From: Luscinia megarhynchos
Taxonomy: Eukaryota; Chordata; Aves; Passeriformes; Turdidae
Direction of reading: 5' to 3'
Assembly (NCBI GenBank): GCA_034336665.1
Contig: JAPFBE010000002.1
Span: 35,257,406-35,321,405 of the forward strand
Length of the DNA: 64,000 bases
A program made the position numbers and the translations under genes. A model generated the notes under the pieces. The model was not told where the DNA came from, searched no databases, and saw nothing but the letters and a program-made list of their open reading frames with translations. Every line of letters starts with the position of its first letter. Position 1 is the stretch's first letter. Below are positions 12,572-22,300 of the stretch, in pieces.

Positions 12572-15404
12572 TAACACCCAAAAAGAAACCAAAAAACCAG
12601 CCAAACAACCAGAAAAACCAAAACCACGGAAAAAAAAAACCTATGCAACATGTATTCTGCTTTCTTTGCTGCTTTTTCAGTGTACACTTATAACCAACAT
12701 GCCTGTGCCAATGAAGACAGGGGAAAAAGGAGAAATTAACAATGTGAAAAATATAAATTCACCAGGATTTTTCCATTTGTTGCTCCTTTAAGAAAATTAA
12801 ATATGCAATTTAAGTCCTATGAGAACGCTTTTTGCTTCGTCAAACTGACAGGTTGTACTAGGGTGACTTAATGATGGTTGTAAATTTGTATTTTTTTTAC
12901 AACTTAAAGATTTATACATTTGCAAATTTCCTCCAAAATTTGACCTAGTCTAGTTACTGTCCTGCTTTCCATTGGGCCTTCCTGCCAAGAAACACCCCCA
13001 ACTTCTATTTTGTTTGGGACCAACACTCTTAGGGATACCAAAAGCTAAAAAAAGAGGAAATCAAACTGAAATTTCAGTGAAGATTGAACTGCAGTCAATA
13101 TGCATAATTCAGGCAGTATAAAATCCGACCATAGCTTTTCTGCATGTAATTTTTTTTGTTTGGTTTGTTAAAAAGTTCTTATCATGTGATTCTAAGCAAC
13201 TTAGAAACTCCAGGTTTCAAAAGCTTTATTAAGTCAAAATGGATGTATCATAATGCAAACACACTTTGAGATTATTCTGGTATGAACCAACCAGGCAAAA
13301 AAAAACCAGTTGAAAAGAAGGAGAAGGTTCATAAGAAGAGCAATACAGTATCAAGGTTTTCTATACAAAAGCCTTAGTTTCACATGATTTCCATAAACTC
13401 AGGGTACAGACTATGCTTAAACCAGTTGGATTTTTTTTTGTTTGTTTGTTTTGCTTTTCTCTTAAAAAGCTAAGGAAAAAAACAGGAAAAAGCATTTGGA
13501 TTGATGCCTGAAGTCTCATTTTAAGGTTCTGTGAGCTTTTCTCCCAGCTGCCTAATGGTAGAGAGACAATGGTAGAGAGAGAGCTATAAAATGTTCTACT
13601 ATATATAAAAAGCTGTACTGAAAGACCATTTTTAAAGTTTCAATTCAAGTACTCAAGAGACAGCAAAGCAAGAATTAGCTCCCTCCCTTCATATCCAAAA
13701 TCATGTAGTCTTTAAATATACCATGACACAGGATTTTTTTTTAGATCTTCCCCCCACCTCATTATGAGTATAAGAAAAATGGAATTAAATTAATCAGCAG
13801 GTCTTTGGCATTTTGCTTATTTTTATTTTTCAGTGTGTGTCCCCAGGCCTCACCTATGCACACCACTCAGACACTGAGCTGAAAACAGAATTATTCATTC
13901 CCTTCTGGGCTTCCCTATGGTGCTCATCATGCACAGCTAGGAGAGCTTCCTGAAGGTTAATTTATCGTAACAAAACCTCTCCAAAGTGACAAGGTGATAT
14001 ATTCCACTTCACAGACAGGCAGCAGAGACACATAGACAACAGTCAGTGCTGAGCTACCCAGAGTCCAGGTTGTGGGATTTTGTCACATTTTATAATAATC
14101 TGCATCTTCAATCACAGGATCCATTCACTTTAATTTCAGGTGCTCAGGGCTTTTTCATCTGAGCCATCAGGGCCCTAAGGTGGGCAATCAGAGATGAGCA
14201 GCACACTGTTATTGACCCAATGTGAAACATCTGATGTAAGGGACTGTGGAGAGTCCCTCAGGAGCTCTGATGGTCAGAGACAGACCCTGCTTCTAGGCAG
14301 AACTTACCTGCCCTGAGAGGAAGGCATTCATTTTCTCCCAATGCATGTAAAGCGTGTCACATATGACAGCATCCTTTACTTTCCAGGCCTAAGCAAAAAT
14401 CCATTCTTGGACTAGCAGAACTTTGTCTAATGAGTGAAGTATGAATACAGGTGAAAAATAGGAGAGGTTCACTTAAAGTAGATCACAATTGCCTGGAATT
14501 AAAGGAATGGATTAAGATAATGGCCAAACTTCATTATGATATTTTCTAATTTTCAACCTTTTCATTGATGCCTCATTTTGCTGTAGAAACTTTTCTCTTA
14601 CCTTTCTCCTGTTTCTCCAGGTACTAATTGCAGCTGGTGCCTTTGAATACCTGTTCACTCTGTGAAAATGTCATATATGTGCTAAGACAGCATTCAGGGC
14701 TCTGAGGAATTTGGGCACTATGAATAAACACAAACTTCTAAGGGATGTGAGCATATGCAACCCATATTTATTATTCACATTTTTGATAATGGCCAAATGT
14801 GCAGGAATATTCACAAGAGTGAAATGTTCAAACACAAATGATACCTCTGTAAAGTACCATGTTTCTGATCTGAAGAGTATACGAGTATTTAAAATAAAGA
14901 ATCTTAAAAGTAAAATGGAAATAATTTCTAACATTTTATAATCCTCTCCTCTTCCACTGCTGGTTTCACAGATAGTTGATACACATTTGAATAAGTAGAC
15001 AGAAAAACCCAAAGGATTTTGGGAGAAAACCCAAAGGTAAAAACCACCACCTGAAACCCTGAAAGGAAGAGAAACCTACATAGAAACATTACAACCCAAA
15101 TGTATAGTTTTACAAAGTATGGATCTACAAACTATGAGTATTGCATGTGTTTATGCAGAACAGTAATCAGAACAAACAGTCTCATCACTGGGCAATTGTT
15201 CTTCAAACTGGCAATTGTCTGAAATGCTATTAGTTTTAAAGGATTCTTCATTTATTCTCTGTCATGAGTAAGGTTATGATGTTGCTTTCACCATGAAATA
15301 GCAGTCAATTGTATTAAAATTTTGGGGAGCCCAGAATGACATCATGTATAAATGTGAGAAATTCTTCTCCCCAAAGAACTTAAGACATAAAAATTTGTTT
15401 ATAT

Positions 15405-15426
15405 TTTCTCTCTTTAAAGAGAGAAA
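15405..15426. repeat. Perfect 22-bp palindrome
   Basis: Eleven bases on each side of the axis between 15415 and 15416 pair exactly (left arm TTTCTCTCTTT, right arm its complement), with no loop. It could form a cruciform or a symmetrical protein site. No neighbouring gene element explains it. Confidence 0.75.
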
Positions 15427-18400
15427 TTCTCTGAGCGTTGACACGGCTCTCATTGTTTTGGGTACTAATAATGCTATGTGTGTGTTATCTCCTTTAACTG
15501 AATAAATATGCAATTGTGTAAGAAGTCCCTGATGCTCTCAGGTTTGATAGTTAACCCTGCACAAGTTCCTTTCCAATTTATTACAAAAATAGTTACTACT
15601 GAGTTATGGTGCTATTTCTGATATATAATTACATACTGTTGAAAAGAAACAATAGTGACATGCTGGGAGAGGCTCATATAAGCACTTGGGTTAAGAAAAC
15701 CAAAGAGCTATCCTCAGTGAGTAGAACCAGCCTCCATTTCAACTTTTATAAACCACTGATTTCATCAGACAACACAAAACTTACCTTGAAATTGTAAAGA
15801 AATCTTTGAAATTATGATGGAAAAAGCTGAAAATATTAAACAGTCAACGTGAAAAACATATAAAATTTTGTTTTGCTTTCATTTTTAATTTAGCTTGTTT
15901 GACAGCAGCACAGTCATGGTTTCAAACATCAGCTGTTCAATTTCCTGCAGGGCAAGGCAGCCCATATCAGTCCATGTCTTTATGGGACCAAAACACTCCA
16001 ACCTGATTAGCTGAACGATTAGCTTCACTGAGCTTGGAATCACTACTTCCATTACCACTTTTTTCCTTAAAAGTTAGAACAGATCCATAGACCTGGGATC
16101 TGTAAGCTGGGCAGAGTGACAAACATGCAGAGCCATTCATGATTTTGAAGGAGCATTTGATCTGGAACATGTATTGAAATCATAATAAGATAAAGAAGAG
16201 ATCTACGTAATTCAACTCCATCATAAATGGGTCTTCCATTATTGCATTTCATTGGCATGTTTGAAAAGTAATTCCACTGGGCATGGACATTTTTTTTTTC
16301 TAATCTGGGTGGATGTCCAGTGATGTCTCATCTGTTTGAACGATTGAGAGGGAGGAAAAAATGCATCAGGAAGCTTACATGAACCATATCATTCATGATA
16401 TAAAGCACAGCTGATACTACTCACTTAAGTTAGACTACATTAAAAGTCTTTCTACAGCACAAAAGCCAGAGATTTCACACAAGGTAACTACTCAAATTCA
16501 CTGCCCAGATTCATACAGCATGGTTGACTGTGGAGAAGTCACAACCATTAGGGTAAAATTTAACAATGATAATGTGAGGTGGATTATTTCTGCTTTCTGT
16601 TTGAAGTATTTAATAGAATCACATGGCTTCCTGAAGTACATTAATAAAATAAAAATAATCAACATGTAACCAAGTTATAGGACTTTTTTCCTTAAATCCA
16701 TTTCCTAATCCATCCTCTGTTCTGATATTTTAATAACCATATATATTATTTTGTATGTCTCTGGGACAGTAGTTTAAGATTTCATTAGTTTCATTGACTA
16801 CAAGATATTTGGGGAAATATTCATGTTTCTAAATTACAAATTGATAAAATTAAATTTACCTATCAAGTGTCTTGAATTGAAATAGGCAAATAAAAGAGAA
16901 AAAAGTAATGTTTTTGTTTTCTGCTTTCCTTCTAAACCAGGTGATACTGCTCAGATTCTTTTTCCTCCTGTCTAATTTACATTTAACTTGGCTGCTGATA
17001 ATATGTCTGTAATTTGTAATTTCAACTGATTACTGATGACGTACATGGGTTTGAAGTGAATCCTATAATCAGCCATCATTTTCAGGAGTGACTTAGGATT
17101 TTGGCTACCCATCTGGAAAGGAACTGATTTCTTCTTTAGAAATTATTGAAACATTCACCATCTGAACCTGTAAAGATCTCTACAGTGTGTATTTAGTCAT
17201 TGAATATCTGACAAACCTTGACTATTTCAGGTAGTTTAGGTCTACCACCTTTAAAGACTGGTGCTTTTCTTTTGTTTAACAGGCTTTCTTTGGTTTTGGA
17301 TATATATATAATAACCTCCTTTAAAGTAATTAAATCTCTGTGCTAATAGGAAATCTTTCAATTAACACAATTGTTTTCTCATTTGGGGGATCATTTTAAT
17401 AATTTCAATTATATTTGATTTATTGTATTAATTTTTTACTCAAAGTTGTTGCTCAACTTAAGTTATAACATGAGTGGAATAGGCTATTGCCATGCAGAAA
17501 TGGCTCCCTTATTTTCATAAATAAAAGTGGGAACTCATGAAATTATGGAAAAAAAAAAAAAAAAAGCTAAAATTTATACCAAAAGATTGTTCTCCAGTCA
17601 GATATCATTAGTTCTGTGAAAGAGATCTCTGCAGCTGTGTCAGATGTCTTGTATGCATGCAATAATTTGGCTAGTGCAGTAAGGTGAAAGTTGCATTTTG
17701 TGCTCTTGTGCAACTGCTGCACTCCCATTGCCAGGAATGACAGAACCTGTCCTGTTCCAGAAAAACATACTGCCTGTGCAGATAAAATTATCTTAATTTG
17801 GTACCATCTTGTGTCTTTTTTTAGTTTGTGATTAGCAGTTAAGTTCCGCTGTTTAGCAGTCTGAGTGATTATCAGGTGCTCTCTTCAGTTTCTATTTAAT
17901 CTTTGTCTCAGCCTTCAGAAGGTATTTGGTGATTGCTTAGTGCAACAAGCACCTTCTAGATGGCTCCTTACTGCAAGCAGCAGGGCAATTTCAGCCAGGG
18001 AACTTCTCTCAGTGCAGATGTGTTTCAGGCTGTTTTGAATACCTAACACAGTCAAGGTTAGTCTCTTATCTGAACATTATTAATATACATAGGCAGAAAA
18101 CAGGGAACAAGGAAGAAAAGATTCACTGCAGGAGGAAGCATCCTGTAACACACTGTAAACACCTTCTCCAGTCTGCATAAATATATACGTTAATGTGAGT
18201 AATCGGTAAGACATGAAAACCCATTTCTATCCATTTAAATGTTTTTCTGCAGAAATGTGTATAATGCAACCTAAGCACACTCTAAGTATCATCCTCTTTA
18301 TCTGCCTTTGAAGACAAAATGAAGTAATTTTAATGCAAGATGCTAGAAGCATAGTTATTTGGAGCAGGCAATAGCAAGAGCGACAGGATTACTGAGTAAC

Positions 18401-18759
18401 TATTTCCCCCTCAGATCCTGTAAGAGGCAAAGAAAAAGGATAAAACAGAAACAGCTTAACTCACCAAAAATCAAACCACTGCATTGCCCTCTTAGCCACT
18501 GAGTGTTTTGGGATGAAAGACCAAAGATTACATCAGTACAATAAAAGCTCCCTCTGTCATAAGCAGTACACTACTCAGAAAAAAAAACCCCAAAGAAAAG
18601 TAAAAAAGCTTCATCAAAAATGCACAGATTTACCCCGGCATCAGAGGCAGTAGAAGTTAGAACAGGTAGAGGTGTAGAGTATGGGGAGGGAGAGGGAAGG
18701 GTTAAAGACATTATTACAGCCATTAGAAGAAAAAGTTGTAGCAATACAAGCACTGTAGA

Positions 18760-18811
18760 CTTCTCTTCCCCCCCACCCCCCCTCCTTTTTTTTCCCTACT
18801 CCTCTCTTCCC
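18760..18811 (+). repeat. Polypyrimidine tract in the promoter region
   Basis: About 52 bases of C and T with only two A interruptions (18775, 18798), including runs of seven C and eight T. Such homopurine/homopyrimidine tracts are common near vertebrate promoters and can adopt triplex (H-DNA) structures. It lies about 0.43 kb before the VSTM2A start codon. Confidence 0.7.
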
Positions 18812-19061
18812 AAGCTGGATCAGTGTGTAGGGAGGGCAGTCATCACGCCATCCTGAGCAGCAAGAGCTGACGTTGGACGAAGCTGCCAGGTAGCTGAAAA
18901 AAGGCACAGAAGGCAGCTGATACTCACTTTTCAACGGTTTGTGGTTTTTTTTAGTCTGTATCTGGACTTCAAGCAACACAGCGCCTGAGACAGCTCATCT
19001 GAACCACACTGTATTGCAATACTCGCTCTTCTCAAAGAAAAAGACTCCACTGAGCAGCAGA

Positions 19062-19109
19062 ATGCTGCCAGTGTCGCAGCTAGGGCTACAGTACAGAGCC
19101 TTTTTGTAA
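19062..19109 (+). other. Possible 15-codon upstream ORF in the VSTM2A leader
   Basis: An ATG at 19062 opens a 15-codon frame closing at TAA 19107-19109, about 127 nt before the main start. It matters only if transcription starts upstream of it, which cannot be told from sequence. The encoded peptide resembles nothing I know. Confidence 0.3.
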
Positions 19110-19214
19110 CACTGCAAATTTCTTTCTGGTCATATATTTGAAATACATACATACACTTATATATCAGTTCTTTGTTTTTTGAGGACAACTTTGGCTTTTT
19201 TTTTTTTTTCCCTG

Positions 19215-19220
19215 ATGTGA
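19215..19220 (+). promoter_or_regulatory. Minimal start-stop upstream ORF (ATG-TGA)
   Basis: An ATG at 19215-19217 is followed directly by TGA at 19218-19220, ending 15 nt before the VSTM2A start codon. It is in frame with the main ORF, so the same TGA also rules out an N-terminal extension. Start-stop elements are known to hold ribosomes at the start codon and to reduce initiation downstream. It must be within the transcript, given its closeness to the main start, unless transcription begins inside the last few bases. Confidence 0.6.
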
Positions 19221-19235
19221 CTTCTTCATCTTGGA

Positions 19236-19314
19236 ATGATGGGGATCTTTCTAGCTTATATTGGATTCATTTTCTTTTCAGTTATGTATATTCAACAAGG
19301 ACTTTCTACCCAAG
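19236..19314 (+). CDS. VSTM2A: VSTM2A coding exon 1 (signal peptide)
   Basis: Encodes residues 1-26 plus the first base of codon 27: Met-Met-Gly, then a long hydrophobic stretch with Phe, Ile, Tyr and Ala, ending in IQQGLSTQ. This is a typical secretory signal peptide with cleavage likely around residues 22-26. Two ATGs stand in tandem at 19236 and 19239; the first has G at -3, and the second has A at -3 and G at +4, a strong Kozak context. An in-frame stop lies 15 nt upstream. The donor is CAAG|GTAAGA, a strong consensus site. Too short to stand out as an open frame alone; recognised from the family's Met-Met-Gly-Ile-Phe-Leu start and the phase match to exon 2. Confidence 0.93.
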
Positions 19315-22300
19315 GTAAGATCACTTATTGCCAAATATTTGTGTGTCTGGTTTGCTATGCTAAAACAGACTGAGACCAGGATGGGGGGGGGGGGGGGGGA
19401 AAGGGGGAGGAAAGGAAGAAAGGGGAAAAGAAGGAAAACAACGAAAATGTGTAAGAGATGGGGACATAAAGCATCAGATTTACTTTAGTTTGTACAGAGA
19501 AAATTGTTCGTAAATAGGAAAAGAAGTGAGAAGTTTTCCCAAAGTAGAAATATAAAAGGCTTCCTTTACTTCAATTCATAGGGGGAAATGACAGGCACCT
19601 TGCAGAAGAGTGAGGGGTGCTGGGGAATGGACATGCATGTGTTTGGGTTGTGCATGTTGTTATACAGGCATGTTTGCATACAATAAACACCTATCCATGC
19701 ATGCATAATTATTGCGTTCAGACCAAGTACCGGCTGGCTAAGCCTACTGCTTCTCTTAAAATATTGCAGTCTCCTTCCGTGCTGTGCTCCCTTTCCTCTC
19801 TTATCCTGCAATCCTCAGGGTCAGACCTTCATTCCTATTCCGTGACTATGGGCATTTCTACCACTCTCCCCACACCAAAAAAAAAGACAAAATAGTCTTC
19901 TTTGAATACCTCCCCCACCCCCGTCGCCTTCCCCCTCCCTCTCTGCCGAAAGGCGCGCCTTGCATTCCAAGCAGCCCGGCGCTGCAGGAGCGGGTTGCTC
20001 GGGACCCCGAGGCTGCAGCGCCGCCGTCAGCACCATGGACAGATCCAGATCGCGCCGCTGCCCCTTCCCGCCCCTGCTCCTGCCCCTACTCCTGAACCCG
20101 CTCCTGCTCCCGCTCCTGCCCCTACTCCTGCTCCCGCTCCTGCTCCCGCTCCTGCCCCTGCTCCTGATCCCGCTCCTGCTCCTGATGCCGCCCCCGCCGC
20201 CCCCTGCTCGCCCTCCCCTGCCCGCAGCTCCCCGCGGCTTTGCGCCTGGCGATGCCACCGGGGGGATTCCGCCACTATTCCCCTCCGTGTCCCCAAGCCG
20301 CTCACGCGTACTGACCAGGAGGGGAGAGAAGGAGCAAACTGAAAAAAAAAAAAACCAAAAAAAACCCCCACCAAAACAAACTTACTAGCCCCGAACACAC
20401 AAAACGCACCGTCCTTCTGGCAGTTTAACTCGGCGACTAGCAATGGCTGGCTGGTGGGGCTGGGGGTCAGAGAAAGTGGCACCGTGGAATATAAAGCTAG
20501 AAGCTTTGAAAGTATTTGTTGCCAGGCACAAATGTAAGAGAAAAGAGAAGTAACACTAGTTACCAAATTATCCCACCAATTCCAGGTTGGCTAGGAAGAC
20601 TGTATAAAGAGAGGGGAAGAGGGGAGGAGACAATGAGCAATATTTCTTTAGCATCACATTTCCTTCAGATCATAATATGCTCTGTAGTCAATCTGTAGCA
20701 ACTCATAACAGAAAGCGACACTGCAGAGTCTTTCCAAATTTTCCTCTTCTTGAAACATAGCATTTATTTATTAGATTGTTTGTCTGCAGTCCCCCTCACT
20801 TGACTATCATGATTCATTATGTTGCACAATTTTAAAGTGAGTGATAGGAAGCATGAGAAAAAAGTAAAGACTGAGACTTAAAGAATTACTGATGTCATGG
20901 ACAATGTCTAGCAGTGGTAAACTGAAGATCCTGTGTGTTGAAGGACTGAGAAATATGAAGGTTAGTTCTAGGAAGTGTCTGCTGGGACTGAGAAACAGAA
21001 GGTGAAATGATTTTTGGTCTGATTATGCAAGCAGAGGTTCTCAGAATCTGAGTAACTAAGTCAGGTAAAGCCTTTGACTAGGACATTTGACGAGTGATTG
21101 TAACACTCACTCAGAAGAGTACCCAGAGGTGTCTGTGCCAACAGCTGCTTCAGCTGGCTGTGGAACACTTAACAATTTACAGGTCTACAGCTCATCCCTA
21201 CAAAATACAATAAATCAGTCTGATTATTTTCCCTCTCCTAAAGTGGTCTTGTACAAAATCCCTCAGTGAGTCTGGTGAAATACTGCATTCTGCCCAAGGG
21301 TATTCAGACCTAATAATGTGAAACTTCACCAGCTCATGGGAGCAAGCAGGGGGGATCTATAGCGTTTCCCATGAGCAGAATTGAGAGTGTAAAGAGGGTG
21401 GATTTGTGCATAAGGAAGGAAAAATATACCTGGGTGTGTGAAAAACCAGGGGATATAATGTGTGGGGAACTCGGGGGGAGGGGTAGGGGGGGAAATTAAA
21501 GGAATGAGAATAAGAAAAGAAAACAGAGAATTTAAAGGGGGGGGGAGGGAGGAAACAATAAAAAAAGACCACAAGAAGCACAGAGCATAAACGATTAGAA
21601 AGTAGCAACATGTTATGCATTTGTTTTACAGCAAAATTCACAGAGTTTCCCCGAAATGTCACGGCCACTGAAGGGCAGAACGTGGAGATGTCTTGTGCTT
21701 TCCAAAGTGGCTCTACTTCCGTGTACCTTGAAATCCAGTGGTGGTTTCTCCGGGCAGCTGAGGACCAAGAGGCTGGAGCTGAAGTGACAGGCACTCAGGT
21801 ACTGATCCTCTGCCATGGGCTCCTAAAACCATCTGGAGAATGCTACTGAGAGGATGGGGAGGAAACGGGAGAAGGAAAGAAGGGAAGAGGAGAGGGAAGG
21901 AGCAGAGAGAGGTTCTGTGTCTCCCTAGGGACTTAATTTTGACTATGAAATAAGAGAGCAGGAACCTGCAGAGAAAAATGCCAACCCCAGGGGTTGATGC
22001 CTTTGGTGCCTGTCATTTCCAGAATGTAGCTAGGGCTGTTCACAAAACCACACAGGTCTCCCAAAATCTATTTCCCCAGTCTCCACCCCCGTTGTTTTTT
22101 GTTTGGTTTTTTTTTATTATTTTATTTTATTTTATTGTTGCTTTTTCCTATTTCATTTTCCCTTGGAAAGCAGCTGTTCAAAGATTACTCCTTGTGAGAA
22201 TTTTATATTTCCCATGTGGCAAGATCCTACACGCGCCTTCCAATTCCCATCTAGCGCAGTGGAGTTGGCATCCCTGATTCCGTATGCAGCTGCCACAGGA

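Larger units (their letters stand above)
1..18560. other. Upstream intergenic region, no gene seen
   Basis: About 18.5 kb of AT-rich DNA before VSTM2A. Open frames here are short (under 170 codons) and have no recognisable domain, no coding-like composition and no convincing splice sites. I could support only repeats: an ancient CR1 piece near 3.56-3.88 kb, two CR1 3' ends near 9.7 and 10.7 kb, a GAGACA repeat at 11.0 kb, CAAA and GTTT short repeats near 12.55 and 13.43 kb, and isolated homopolymers. Distal enhancers of VSTM2A could lie here but cannot be recognised without alignment to other species. Confidence 0.7.
18560..19235 (+). promoter_or_regulatory. Likely VSTM2A promoter and 5' UTR region
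   Basis: The sequence just upstream of the start codon should contain the transcription start and 5' UTR, but I cannot place the start site. There is no convincing TATA box at a suitable distance; the TATATAT-like string near 19160 is only about 75 nt from the ATG. A polypyrimidine tract at 18760-18811 is broken by only two purines. The region is not strongly CpG-rich; the GC-rich island lies instead 0.7 kb downstream, in intron 1. An in-frame TGA at 19218-19220 closes the reading frame upstream of the start codon. Confidence 0.5.
19915..20330. promoter_or_regulatory. GC-rich, CpG-containing island in intron 1
   Basis: About 400 bp of high GC with frequent CpG (for example GGCGCGCC near 19952, GCGCCGCCG near 20018), in sharp contrast to the AT-rich flanks. 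It holds an RE1/NRSE match and a tandem repeat. It may be the regulatory island of VSTM2A or an alternative promoter; the sequence cannot decide. Confidence 0.55.
19315..21631 (+). other. VSTM2A intron 1
   Basis: A 2.3-kb phase 1 intron, GTAAGA to TTGTTTTACAG. Its contents are listed separately: a run of 17 G, a GC-rich island with an RE1 element and a 36-bp-period repeat, and a G-quadruplex motif close to exon 2. The stretch between about 20.4 and 21.4 kb shows nothing I can name. Confidence 0.9.

Noticed and set aside
19157..19165. TATATAT-like string as a TATA box
   Set aside because: Only about 75 nt before the start codon, in generally AT-rich sequence; this would leave an unusually short leader and there is no supporting initiator.
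20035..20388. Plus-strand Leu/Pro-rich 117-residue frame with a strong Kozak ATG, resembling a signal peptide
   Set aside because: The ATG is part of the RE1 consensus and the Leu-rich region is the hexamer repeat; I see no convincing phase 1 donor that would join it to exon 2.
20027..20566. Minus-strand 179-codon and 145-codon frames rich in Gly, Ala, Ser and Arg
   Set aside because: Both are the complement of the 36-bp-period repeat in intron 1; low-complexity translation with no conserved start or domain.
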